This document shows positions 45,075 through 52,695 of a DNA stretch of 64,000 nucleotides, piece by piece. The DNA is from an uncultured Sedimentitalea sp. (GTDB taxonomy: Bacteria > Pseudomonadota > Alphaproteobacteria > Rhodobacterales > Rhodobacteraceae). The DNA is taken from NCBI GenBank assembly GCA_947504115.1, contig CANNGH010000001.1, forward strand, positions 496,001-560,000, given 5' to 3'. The translations under genes were made by a program, and so were the position numbers. The notes beneath the pieces were generated by a model. The model was given only the letters and a program-made list of their open reading frames with translations. It searched no databases and was not told the origin of the DNA. The stretch's first letter is position 1; each line of letters opens with the position of its first letter.

Positions 45075-45121
45075 ACCCCGCCCGACCGATGCAGGGACCG
45101 TAGGGCGGGGTTCACCCCGCC
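45065..45121. repeat. REP-like double palindrome between bhcB and bhcC
   Basis: Two 19-base arms (45065-45083 and 45103-45121) are perfect reverse complements separated by 19 bases. Each arm is itself a hairpin (GGCGGGGT-GA-ACCCCGCC). The element contains the bhcB stop codon and can fold either as one long stem or two short ones. It resembles REP/BIME elements that tune mRNA stability inside operons. Confidence 0.8.
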
Positions 45122-45149
45122 GCGCGCCCCAGGATATGGAGAAAGTGAC

Positions 45150-46310
45150 ATGAAAGATATCAATTACAACGAGATGGAAGTCGGCTTTGATGTTCCTGCC
45201 CTGCCCGGCATGGACGAGGCGGATATCCAGACGCCCTGCCTGATCCTCGATCTCGACGCGCTGGAGCGCAACATCGTGAAGATGGGCGAATACGCCAAGG
45301 CCCACGGCATGCGCCATCGCAGCCACGGCAAGATGCACAAATCCGTGGATGTGCAGAAATTGCAGGAAAAGCTGGGCGGCGCCATCGGGGTCTGCTGTCA
45401 GAAGGTGTCCGAGGCCGAGGTGTTCGTGCGCGGCGGCATCAAGGATGTTCTGGTGTCCAACCAGGTGCGCGATCCCGCCAAGATCGACCGTCTGGCGCAA
45501 CTGCCAAAGATGGGCTCGGTCATCACCGTCTGCGTGGACGACGTGACCAACGTGCCGGATCTGTCGGCGGCGGCGCAGAAACATGGCACGACGATCAACT
45601 GCTATGTCGAGATCGATTGCGGCGCGGGGCGCTGCGGCGTGACCACGACACCCGAAGTCGTGGAAATCGCCAAGGCGATCGACGCCGCCGAGGGGCTGAA
45701 ATTCACCGGGTTGCAAGCCTATCAGGGCGCGATGCAGCACATGGACAGCTATGAGGATCGCAAGGCCAAGCTGGACGCCGCCATCGCGCAGGTCAGCGAC
45801 GCGGTCGAGGCGCTGAAGGCCGAAGGGCTGGAGCCGGAATTCGTCTCCGGCGGTGGCACCGGCAGCTATTATTTTGAGAGCAATTCGGGCGTTTACAACG
45901 AGTTGCAGTGCGGCTCTTACGCGTTCATGGATGCGGATTATGGCCGGATTCACGATGCGGACGGCAACCGGATCGACCAGGGCGAATGGGAAAACGCGCT
46001 GTTCATCCTGACCTCGGTGATGAGCCACGCCAAGCCGCAACTGGCCATCGTCGATGCGGGCCTGAAGGCGCAGTCGGTCGATAGCGGGCTGCCCTTCATC
46101 TATGGCCGCGACGATGTGAAATACATCAAGTGTTCGGACGAGCACGGCAACGTCGAGGACTTGGACGGCGTGCTGAAGATCAACGAAAAGCTGCGTCTGG
46201 TGCCCGGCCACTGCGACCCCACCTGCAACGTGCATGATTGGTATGTCGGCGTGCGCGGCGGCAAGGTCGAAACGCTCTGGCCGGTTTCGGCGCGCGGCAA
46301 GATGTATTGA
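45150..46310 (+). CDS. bhcC: beta-hydroxyaspartate aldolase BhcC
   Basis: PLP enzyme of the fold-type III D-threonine-aldolase/alanine-racemase family, 386 residues. It condenses glycine with a second glyoxylate to (2R,3S)-beta-hydroxyaspartate, the carbon-carbon bond-forming step of the cycle. The PLP lysine is in HRSHGKMHKS (Lys61 predicted). The C-terminal PGHCDPTCNVHDWYVGV holds the His/Cys metal-binding site of this aldolase family. It has a GGAG ribosome site. It lies between two intercistronic hairpin elements. Confidence 0.95.
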   Translation: MKDINYNEMEVGFDVPALPGMDEADIQTPCLILDLDALERNIVKMGEYAKAHGMRHRSHGKMHKSVDVQKLQEKLGGAIGVCCQKVSEAEVFVRGGIKDVLVSNQVRDPAKIDRLAQLPKMGSVITVCVDDVTNVPDLSAAAQKHGTTINCYVEIDCGAGRCGVTTTPEVVEIAKAIDAAEGLKFTGLQAYQGAMQHMDSYEDRKAKLDAAIAQVSDAVEALKAEGLEPEFVSGGGTGSYYFESNSGVYNELQCGSYAFMDADYGRIHDADGNRIDQGEWENALFILTSVMSHAKPQLAIVDAGLKAQSVDSGLPFIYGRDDVKYIKCSDEHGNVEDLDGVLKINEKLRLVPGHCDPTCNVHDWYVGVRGGKVETLWPVSARGKMY

Positions 46311-46324
46311 TCTGAAAAGCCAAA

Positions 46325-46348
46325 CGGGTGTGCAGCATCGCACACCCG
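46325..46348 (+). other. Intercistronic hairpin bhcC-bhcD
   Basis: CGGGTGTGC-AGCATC-GCACACCCG, a perfect 9-bp stem 14 bases after the bhcC stop and followed by no U-run. Probably an mRNA processing or stability element. Confidence 0.6.
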
Positions 46349-46376
46349 GAACATTCCAAAGAAAGGATAATCGCAC

Positions 46377-47342
46377 ATGATTATCGTTCCCGAAAAGGAA
46401 ATCGCGAACCTGATGACGCGAGAGGCGGCCTTTACGGCGGTCGAACAGGTCTTTGCCTCGATGGCGGCCAAGACGGCCTACAACTTTCCGGTGGTGCGCG
46501 AGGCGATCGGCCATGCCGATGCGCTGTATGGATTCAAGTCGGGCTTTGACCGCGCTGCGCTGAACCTTGGGCTGAAATCGGGCGGATACTGGCCCGGCAA
46601 CGCCGAGAAGGGGCTGACGAACCACCAATCCACGATCTTTCTGTTCGATGCCGATACCGGGCAGTGCCGCGCGCTGGTCGGGGGCAACCTGCTGACGGCG
46701 CTGCGCACGGCGGCGGCCTCGGCGGTGTCGGTGGCGCATCTGGCGCGGCAGGATTCACGCGTATTGGGCATCGTCGGCGCAGGCCATCAGGCCGCATTCC
46801 AGTTGCGCGCGGTGGCCGAGCAGCGCCCGTTCGAACGGATCGTGGCCTGGAACCGCACCACGGACAAGCTGGAGCCGCTGCGCGCCGTGGCGGACGATCT
46901 GGGGCTGGCATTCGAGGCCGTATCGCTGGACGAACTGGGTGCGGCCAGCGATGTGATCGTCACCATCACCTCCAGTTTCGATGCGATCCTGACCGCGAAA
47001 CAGGTGAAACCGGGAACCCACGTGGCCTGCATGGGCACCGACACCAAGGGCAAGCAGGAGGTCGAGAACGCGCTGATTGGCCATGCAACGGTTTTTACCG
47101 ATGAGGTCGCGCAATCTGTTACAATCGGGGAATGTCAGCACGCGATCTATGACCTGACGATCCGGCCCGAGGACATCACCGAGATCGGCGCCGTCATCAA
47201 CGGCACGCACAAGGGGCGAACATCGCAAAGCGAGATCACGCTGTTCGACGGCACCGGCGTCGGCTTGCAGGATCTGGCGGTCGCGGCAACGGTGGTGGAA
47301 CTGGCGCTCAGGCAGGGCGTCGCCACCGAGGTCGAAATCTGA
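46377..47342 (+). CDS. bhcD: Iminosuccinate reductase BhcD
   Basis: NAD(P)H-dependent reductase of the ornithine cyclodeaminase/mu-crystallin family, 321 residues. It reduces iminosuccinate to aspartate and so regenerates the amino donor used by BhcA. The Rossmann motif VLGIVGAGHQAAFQLRAV near residue 125 and the VVGGNLLTALRTAAASA-like segment (ALVGGNLLTALRTAAA) are family marks. It has an AAAGGA ribosome site. It closes the operon; the four enzymes together convert two glyoxylates to one oxaloacetate at the cost of one NADH. Confidence 0.95.
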   Translation: MIIVPEKEIANLMTREAAFTAVEQVFASMAAKTAYNFPVVREAIGHADALYGFKSGFDRAALNLGLKSGGYWPGNAEKGLTNHQSTIFLFDADTGQCRALVGGNLLTALRTAAASAVSVAHLARQDSRVLGIVGAGHQAAFQLRAVAEQRPFERIVAWNRTTDKLEPLRAVADDLGLAFEAVSLDELGAASDVIVTITSSFDAILTAKQVKPGTHVACMGTDTKGKQEVENALIGHATVFTDEVAQSVTIGECQHAIYDLTIRPEDITEIGAVINGTHKGRTSQSEITLFDGTGVGLQDLAVAATVVELALRQGVATEVEI

Positions 47343-47695
47343 TGCGCGCCGGGCTTAACGGATGAGCGTGGCGAAACCTCGCGTTTCGGACAGGGAGCCG
47401 AACCATGGCTGAGGCCGTCGGAACACCAGCGAAACGCACGGCGGCGTCGGAGTGCCGCGCCTTTCTTCAACCGGGCAGGGTCGGCGTCCCCGGGCGCCGA
47501 TCCTGCCACACGACTGCGCGAAGCGCGCACCGTTCCCCCGAACAACACTATCTGGCCGCCGTCGCCTTTCAGGGCACGGCGGCTTTTGGTTTGCGCCCTG
47601 TCACGGTCCGTGCGGCATCGCGCCGGGCGCCATGAACTCAACGAAGACCGGAGACCATCGCGAACGAACCCAAACCACGGGAGGCAATAACAAGA
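47343..47695 (+). ncRNA. Structured leader region of the purine permease (candidate RNA switch)
   Basis: This is the only gap above 300 bases. GCGTTTCG (47381-47388) can pair either with the upstream GCGAAAC region (CGAAAC at 47372-47377) or with CGAAACGC at 47430-47437. The two stems exclude each other. Next comes a 13-bp stem GGCAGGGTCGGCG / CGCCGATCCTGCC (about 47474-47508, one G-U pair). A terminator-like hairpin follows at 47555-47587. GGGAGG before the permease start completes the leader. The architecture is that of an attenuator or riboswitch, but I could match it to no class I can recall. A 76-codon frame from 47405 crosses it and has no protein-like character. Confidence 0.45.
47555..47587 (+). 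terminator. Terminator-like hairpin in permease leader
   Basis: GCCGCCGT (47555-47562) pairs with ACGGCGGC (47576-47583). The stem can extend inward through GCC/GGC and is followed by TTTTGGTTT. It lies 109 bases before the permease start and 212 after bhcD, so it could end the bhc transcript, attenuate the permease, or both. Confidence 0.6.
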
Positions 47696-49201
47696 ATGTC
47701 TGTCACAACGGAAGAGACCACGCCGCATGATGCGGTGAATGAAAGAATACCCGCCGGAAAGCTGTTCACGCTGGGTTTGCAGCATGTGCTGGTCATGTAT
47801 GCCGGCGCCATCGCCGTGCCGCTGATCGTGGGCCGCGTGCTGGGGCTGACCCCGCCTCAGGTCGCGTTCCTGATCTCGGCGGACCTGTTCGTCTGCGGCG
47901 TCGTCACCATCATCCAGTCGCTGGGCGCGTCCAAATGGTTCGGCGTCAAGTTGCCGGTGATGATGGGCGTGACATTTGCCTCGGTCGGTCCGATCGTGGC
48001 TATCGGCACGGCCAATCCGGGAACCGAGGGCGCGCGGATGATCTTCGGCGCGATCATCGGGGCGGGCATCATCGCCATGCTGATCGCGCCGCTGGTCAGT
48101 CGAATGTTGCGGTTCTTTCCGCCGGTGGTGACGGGCACGATCATTCTGGTGATCGGGGTCACGCTGATGCGGATCGGCATCAACTGGATTTTCGGCCTGC
48201 CGGTCGGCCCCACCGCGCCGATGATCGTCGACCCCGCCCATACCGGCTGGCTGGAGCAGGTCCGCGGCATGCTGGCCGATGGCACGATCCCGCCTGTCCC
48301 GGCGGGGCTGAAAATCGCGCCGACGCTGGAAAACCCGGCCTATGCCACGGTGCAGAGCATGATGATTTCGGGGCTGGTCCTGCTGACCATCATTCTGGTG
48401 ATGAAATACGCGCGCGGCTTCTGGTCCAATATCTCGGTTCTGCTGGGCATTCTGGTCGGCGGGATCGTCGCGGCGGTGATGGGTGTCATGCATTTCGATC
48501 ATGTCGCAACGGCGGACTGGTTCGAACTGATCACGCCGCTGCGGTTCGGCCTGCCGATCTTCGATCCGATCATGATCCTGACCATGAGCCTGGTGATGAT
48601 CGTCGTGATGATCGAATCCACCGGCATGTTCCTGGCGCTGTCCGAGATGTGCGGCACCAAGCTGGAGCGCCCCAAACTGTCCGCCGGTCTGCGCACGGAT
48701 GGTCTGGGCACATTGATCGGGGGCCTGTTCAACACCTTTCCCTACACCTCGTTCAGTCAGAATGTGGGCCTTGTCGGCGTCACCGGCATCCGCTCGCGCT
48801 TTGTCTGCGTGATGGGCGGGGCGATCATGATCGTGCTGGGCCTGATCCCGAAAATGGGCGCGCTGGTCGAGGCGCTGCCGGTCTCGGTGCTGGGCGGGGC
48901 CGGTCTGGTGATGTTCGGCATGGTGGCCGCGACCGGCGTGCGCATCCTCGGGAACGTGGATTTCACGGCGAACCGCTATAACGGGTTGATCGTGGCGATT
49001 TCGCTCGGGGCCGGGATGATCCCGCTGATCGCACCGGAGTTCAAGATCCACCTGCCCGACGGGATCCATCCGCTGATCGACAGCGGCATCCTGCTGGCGT
49101 CGATCTCCGCCGTCGGTCTGAACGCCGCCTTCAACGGCACCAGCCGCCGCGCCGAGGAAGAGGCCCGCCGCGCCGCGCTGGCATCGGACGGGGGGCACTG
49201 A
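47696..49201 (+). CDS. Purine (xanthine/urate) permease, NCS2/NAT family
   Basis: Membrane symporter of 501 residues with 14 expected helices. The helix-1 QH motif (LGLQHVLVMYAGAIAVPLI) and the NAT signature SQNVGLVGVTGIRSR near residue 360 mark the nucleobase-ascorbate transporter family. The neighbourhood (urate oxidase, uraH, allantoinase) makes uric acid or xanthine the likely solute, as for UacT/PucJK relatives. An 11-base spacer separates GGGAGG from the ATG. A strong terminator follows. Confidence 0.92.
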   Translation: MSVTTEETTPHDAVNERIPAGKLFTLGLQHVLVMYAGAIAVPLIVGRVLGLTPPQVAFLISADLFVCGVVTIIQSLGASKWFGVKLPVMMGVTFASVGPIVAIGTANPGTEGARMIFGAIIGAGIIAMLIAPLVSRMLRFFPPVVTGTIILVIGVTLMRIGINWIFGLPVGPTAPMIVDPAHTGWLEQVRGMLADGTIPPVPAGLKIAPTLENPAYATVQSMMISGLVLLTIILVMKYARGFWSNISVLLGILVGGIVAAVMGVMHFDHVATADWFELITPLRFGLPIFDPIMILTMSLVMIVVMIESTGMFLALSEMCGTKLERPKLSAGLRTDGLGTLIGGLFNTFPYTSFSQNVGLVGVTGIRSRFVCVMGGAIMIVLGLIPKMGALVEALPVSVLGGAGLVMFGMVAATGVRILGNVDFTANRYNGLIVAISLGAGMIPLIAPEFKIHLPDGIHPLIDSGILLASISAVGLNAAFNGTSRRAEEEARRAALASDGGH

Positions 49202-49210
49202 AACGAAAAG

Positions 49211-49240
49211 CGGCCCGGCGTTCATTGCGCCGGGCCGTCT
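49211..49240 (+). terminator. Rho-independent terminator after the purine permease
   Basis: CGGCCCGGCG-TTCATTG-CGCCGGGCCG followed by TCTTGT: a perfect 10-bp GC stem directly after the permease stop and before the convergent allA. Confidence 0.75.
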
Positions 49241-49274
49241 TGTGGTGTCGGATCGTCTTGTGCCGGTTCGGTTG

Positions 49275-49766
49275 TCAGACCTCTCCGTCAACCACCATGG
49301 GCGTTTCGAACCAATGTTCTTCAAGGTTCGCGCCGTCGCCGATCCGATCGATGACGGCGAACAGGCCGGGGCCGTTCAACGGGCACAGCACCCCGTGCCA
49401 GACGTTGCGATGGAAATTCACGCCCTGACCCGGCTGCGCCAGAAACGCCAGCGGAGCCCCGGGCGCGCCGCCTTGATCCGGTGCGACCACCACCAGAAAC
49501 GGGTTCCTTTGCATCGGCACGAAGGCCTGGCTGCCCTCGGGGTGCCGCTCCATCATGTCGAGCGTGAAGGGCAGCGCGCGGGCCTGCGCGCTGAACACGC
49601 TGATCCCGGCCTGTCCGCTGCTGAAATCAAGTTTCGCAAGGTCGTGATAGCGCCCGCAAAGCCCCTGATTGATCAGCTTGTCGGGGGTGCCAGACGCCTC
49701 GAGCACATCGCCAAAGGGCGCGAATGCGGTGGCGGACAGCGGTTCGAAGCGAATGGTATCGGTCAT
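49275..49766 (-). CDS. allA: Ureidoglycolate lyase
   Basis: Small beta-barrel (cupin-like) enzyme, 163 residues, that cleaves (S)-ureidoglycolate into glyoxylate and urea, the last ureide step. Family stretches: PFGDVLEASGTPDKLINQG at the N-terminus, MERHPEGSQAFVPM, FLAQPGQGVNFHRNVWHGVL with the active-site His. Its start overlaps the puuE-uraD stop by four bases. The glyoxylate it makes is the substrate of BhcA and BhcC encoded 3-7 kb away. Confidence 0.95.
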   Translation of the reverse strand: MTDTIRFEPLSATAFAPFGDVLEASGTPDKLINQGLCGRYHDLAKLDFSSGQAGISVFSAQARALPFTLDMMERHPEGSQAFVPMQRNPFLVVVAPDQGGAPGAPLAFLAQPGQGVNFHRNVWHGVLCPLNGPGLFAVIDRIGDGANLEEHWFETPMVVDGEV

Positions 49767-51172
49767 GGCAACAGGGCTTTCAGACGGTGGAGCGCGATGC
49801 GTTCGACCTGACGGCAGGCCTCGGCAAATTCGGTGTCGCGGTCATTGTCGATGCGGCGGCGAAAGGCGTCGAGGATGCTGGCCTTGTCATGGTCGCGCAC
49901 CGCGATGATGAAGGGAAAGCCGTGCTTTGCCACGTAACGGTCGTTCAACCCGGTGAACAATTCCCGTTCCTCGTCGGTCAGCGCGTCCAGCCCAGCCGCC
50001 GCCTGTTCCGAGGTGCTCTCCGCCGTCAACCGCTTGGCCTGCGCCAGCTTGCCCGCCAGATCCGGGTGCGCGGTCAGCACGCCAAGGCGTTGCTGTTCCG
50101 ACGCGGCGCGAAAGACGCGGGACAGGGCGTTGTGCAACCCCAGCGCGGTGTCATGCGCGGGGCCAAGCTCCAGCGCGTGCGCGCCTTCGGCGATCCAGGG
50201 GGAATGTTCGAAAATGCTGCCGTATCGCTGCACGAACTCGGCCTGCTCCATCTGGCTCGGCCTTTCGCGGCGCTGGTGGGGGTGGACCTTGGCCCAATGG
50301 TCGGCGATCTGTTCGCGGGTGGCGAACCAGACGTCATCGTGCCCGCGCGCGAAGTCCAGGAACGCGCGCAACGCCTCGATCCGACCGGGCCGCCCGATCA
50401 GGCGGCAATGCAGGCCGATCGACATCATCTTGGGTTGCCCTTCCTCGCCCTCGCGATAGAGCGCGGTAAAGCTGGCCTTGAGATAATCGAGGAACTGATC
50501 GCCCGAATTGAACCCCTGCGCGGTGGCAAAGCGCATGTCATTGGCGTCCAGCGTGTATGGCACGATCAACTGGTCATGCCCGCCGATTTCCACCCAATAG
50601 GGCAGGTCGTCGGCATAGCTGTCGGCGACATAGGCGAATTGCCCGGTTTCCGCCGCCAGCCGCACCGTGTTGTCCGAACAGCGCCCCGTATACCAGCCGC
50701 GCGGCGGCTTGCCGGTGACCTCGGTATGCAGGCGGATCGCATGCGCCATGTCGGCGGCCTCGACCTTGGGATCGGCGTTCCGGTATTCGATCCATTTCAG
50801 GCCATGGCTGGCGATTTCCCAACCGGCCTGCTGCATGGCGGCCACCTGCGACGGCGATCGCGCAAGCGCCGTGGCGACGCCATAGACGGTCACAGGGATG
50901 TCCTTCAGCAACCGATGCAGCCGCCAGAACCCGGCCCGCGCGCCGTATTCATAGATCGATTCCATGTTCCAGTGCCGCTGACCCGGCCAGGGGGCGGCGC
51001 CGACGATCTCGGACAGGAACGCTTCGGAGGCGTAATCGTCGTGCAGAACGTTGTTCTCGCCGCCTTCCTCGTAATTGACGACGATCTGCACGGCGATCTT
51101 GGCGCCACCGGGCCATTGTGGGTCGGGCGGGTTCGGGCCATATCCGTGCATGTCGCGGGGATACCGGTTCAT
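49763..51172 (-). CDS. puuE-uraD: Bifunctional allantoinase (PuuE) - OHCU decarboxylase (UraD) fusion
   Basis: Two-domain protein of 469 residues. Residues 1 to about 305 are the cofactor-independent allantoinase PuuE of the polysaccharide-deacetylase fold (VNYEEGGENNVLHDD, GWEIASHGLKWIEYR, PRGWYTGRCSDNT). Residues about 312-469 are OHCU decarboxylase, with EHSPWIAEGAHA (catalytic His region) and the GFPFIIAVRDHDKASIL motif. UraD makes (S)-allantoin and PuuE opens it to allantoate, so consecutive steps are joined in one chain. Operon with allA; divergent from uraH. The start at 51172 has GGAGAGC upstream. Confidence 0.95.
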   Translation of the reverse strand: MNRYPRDMHGYGPNPPDPQWPGGAKIAVQIVVNYEEGGENNVLHDDYASEAFLSEIVGAAPWPGQRHWNMESIYEYGARAGFWRLHRLLKDIPVTVYGVATALARSPSQVAAMQQAGWEIASHGLKWIEYRNADPKVEAADMAHAIRLHTEVTGKPPRGWYTGRCSDNTVRLAAETGQFAYVADSYADDLPYWVEIGGHDQLIVPYTLDANDMRFATAQGFNSGDQFLDYLKASFTALYREGEEGQPKMMSIGLHCRLIGRPGRIEALRAFLDFARGHDDVWFATREQIADHWAKVHPHQRRERPSQMEQAEFVQRYGSIFEHSPWIAEGAHALELGPAHDTALGLHNALSRVFRAASEQQRLGVLTAHPDLAGKLAQAKRLTAESTSEQAAAGLDALTDEERELFTGLNDRYVAKHGFPFIIAVRDHDKASILDAFRRRIDNDRDTEFAEACRQVERIALHRLKALLP

Positions 51173-51247
51173 TTGCGCTCTCCTTTTTGTCCCATGATAA
51201 AGCAGAAGATGGCGTTTCATTTTCAATAAGAATCTGATGCACTGTCC

Positions 51248-51294
51248 GGAAATGCGGGCTTTCGCATTTCCCGTTCCCGCCGCATTCTGGCGGG
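51248..51294 (+). other. Tandem hairpins upstream of uraH
   Basis: GGAAATGCG-GGCTTT-CGCATTTCC (51248-51271, perfect 9 bp) is followed four bases later by CCCGCC-GCATTCT-GGCGGG (51276-51294, perfect 6 bp). The second ends 24 bases before the uraH start. The first could also be a DNA operator shared with the divergent puuE-uraD gene. Confidence 0.5.
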
Positions 51295-51318
51295 GCCGCA
51301 ACCAGAGAGGTCAACGTC

Positions 51319-51672
51319 ATGAGCGGATATCTGACAACGCATGTGCTGGACACGGCACGGGGCCGTCCCGCCGAGGGCTTGCAGATCGAACTGTTCCGTA
51401 TCGAGGGCGAAAGCCGCACATCGCTGCGCAAGCTGGTGACGAATGCCGACGGGCGGACGGATGAGCAGATCCTGCCCGAAAGCGAATTCCGCACCGGTGT
51501 TTACGAACTGGTCTTTCATTGCGGCGATTATCTGGATCGGGCCGGGGCGACCGCAGAAAGCCCCCGGTTTCTTGACATCGTGCCGTTGCGGTTCGGCATG
51601 TCCGAGGCGGCGCATTACCACGTGCCGCTGCTGCTGTCGCCCTTCGGCTATTCCACCTATCGCGGCAGTTAG
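51319..51672 (+). CDS. uraH: 5-hydroxyisourate hydrolase
   Basis: Transthyretin-like enzyme, 117 residues, that hydrolyses 5-hydroxyisourate to OHCU. Hallmarks are [14 protein letters not shown] at the N-terminus (active-site His8), [11 protein letters not shown], and the invariant C-terminal tetrapeptide YRGS. AGAGAGG precedes the start. It acts between PuuD (urate oxidase) and the UraD domain encoded divergently. Confidence 0.96.
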   Translation: MSGYLTTHVLDTARGRPAEGLQIELFRIEGESRTSLRKLVTNADGRTDEQILPESEFRTGVYELVFHCGDYLDRAGATAESPRFLDIVPLRFGMSEAAHYHVPLLLSPFGYSTYRGS

Positions 51673-51681
51673 GCCGGTCCG

Positions 51682-52599
51682 TCAGCCGATCTGCGTATCG
51701 GCCAGCGCATCGGCCATGCGGGCGATCATGAACTCCATGAACAGCCGCGCCTTGGGGTCCTGAAACCGGCGATGCGTGTAAAGAACGGCCATCTGCACAG
51801 GCAGGGGGGGCGTTTCCTCGACCACATGCACCAGCGCGCCGGATCGCAGGTGGTGGGCGATTTCGAAGACCGGCTTCATCGCAATGCCCGCGCCGTTCAG
51901 CGCCCAGTCGGTCAAGACGTCGCCATCATCGCTTTCGAACCGGCCGCGCACGTCGAATTTGCGCGGGCCGTCTTCGGTTTCCAACTCCCATTGAAATTCG
52001 GTCGAGCCGGGAAAGCGCAGGTTCAGGCAATTGTGCCGGCCGCGTTCGATCTCGCTCGCGCGTTTGGGGTGACCGTGTTCCGCGATATAGGCGGGGCTGG
52101 CGCAGAGGATGCGGCGGCAATCCGCGATCTTGCGGATACGCAGCGTCGAATCGGTGGGGCGGCCGAGGAAGAACGCGATATCCAGCCCTTCGGCGGTCAC
52201 GTCCAGCTTGCGGTCGCTGAGGCGCAGGCGGATGTCCACCAGCGGATAATCCCGCGCGAATTCCGGAACATGCGGTGCGATCAGCCGCCGCCCGACCCCC
52301 AGAGGGGCCGCGATATGCAGGGTGCCGCGCGGATTTTCGGTAACATCGCTCACCCCGGCCTCGGCGGCCTCGACCGCTTCGAGCACGCGGGACGCGCCGT
52401 CATAGAAGATGCGGCCCTGTTCGGTGGGCGTCAAGCTGCGCGTGGTGCGCTGGAACAGCCGCACGCCCAGATGCGCCTCGAGTTGGGCGATACGTGCCGA
52501 CGCGACAGCGGGCGATATCCGCTGATCGCGGGCAGCGGCCGACATGCTGCCCAGTTCGTAGATGCGCACGAAGGTGCGGATATTGTCGAAATAGGACAT
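51682..52599 (-). CDS. LysR-family regulator next to puuD
   Basis: LysR-type regulator, 305 residues. The helix-turn-helix is residues about 18-37 (SMSAAARDQRISPAVASARI) and the periplasmic-binding-like effector domain is about 90-300. The start at 52599 is chosen for homology; the frame runs far upstream as an antisense shadow of puuD. No Shine-Dalgarno is seen and a possible -10 lies only about eight bases upstream, so the message may be nearly leaderless. Divergent from puuD, and probably its regulator. Confidence 0.9.
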   Translation of the reverse strand: MSYFDNIRTFVRIYELGSMSAAARDQRISPAVASARIAQLEAHLGVRLFQRTTRSLTPTEQGRIFYDGASRVLEAVEAAEAGVSDVTENPRGTLHIAAPLGVGRRLIAPHVPEFARDYPLVDIRLRLSDRKLDVTAEGLDIAFFLGRPTDSTLRIRKIADCRRILCASPAYIAEHGHPKRASEIERGRHNCLNLRFPGSTEFQWELETEDGPRKFDVRGRFESDDGDVLTDWALNGAGIAMKPVFEIAHHLRSGALVHVVEETPPLPVQMAVLYTHRRFQDPKARLFMEFMIARMADALADTQIG

Positions 52600-52610
52600 C
52601 TTCGGATTTT

Positions 52611-52636
52611 TTTGACACTCTTTGCTGAATGTCAAA
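52611..52636. promoter_or_regulatory. Palindrome and promoter between LysR gene and puuD
   Basis: TTTGACA-N12-TGTCAAA, a perfect 7-bp inverted repeat. Each arm contains TTGACA, so each can serve as a -35 element: rightward with AACATA at 52635-52640 (17-base spacer), leftward with an A/T-rich -10 near 52612-52607. The dyad suits a LysR-type operator controlling both genes. Confidence 0.6.
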
Positions 52637-52695
52637 CATAGCGCGATAACCGGGCAGTGGATAGTCTGGCGGTGAAACTCGGCGGAGGGCAACTG

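Noticed and set aside
44052-46739. 895-codon minus-strand frame opposite bhcB, bhcC and bhcD
   Set aside because: His/Arg/Gln-rich antisense shadow caused by high GC third positions; the plus-strand genes have clear families and motifs.
47405-47635. 76-codon frame in the permease leader, ATG preceded by GGGAG
   Set aside because: Composition is Arg/Ala/Pro-rich like random high-GC frames, it runs through three hairpins, and there is no family resemblance; the region is better explained as structured leader.
47343-47695. Known riboswitch classes (cobalamin, TPP, glycine, guanidine-I) in the permease leader
   Set aside because: The conserved cores I know for these classes (for example the B12-box or the guanidine-I GGUCCGAGAG-like segment) are not present.
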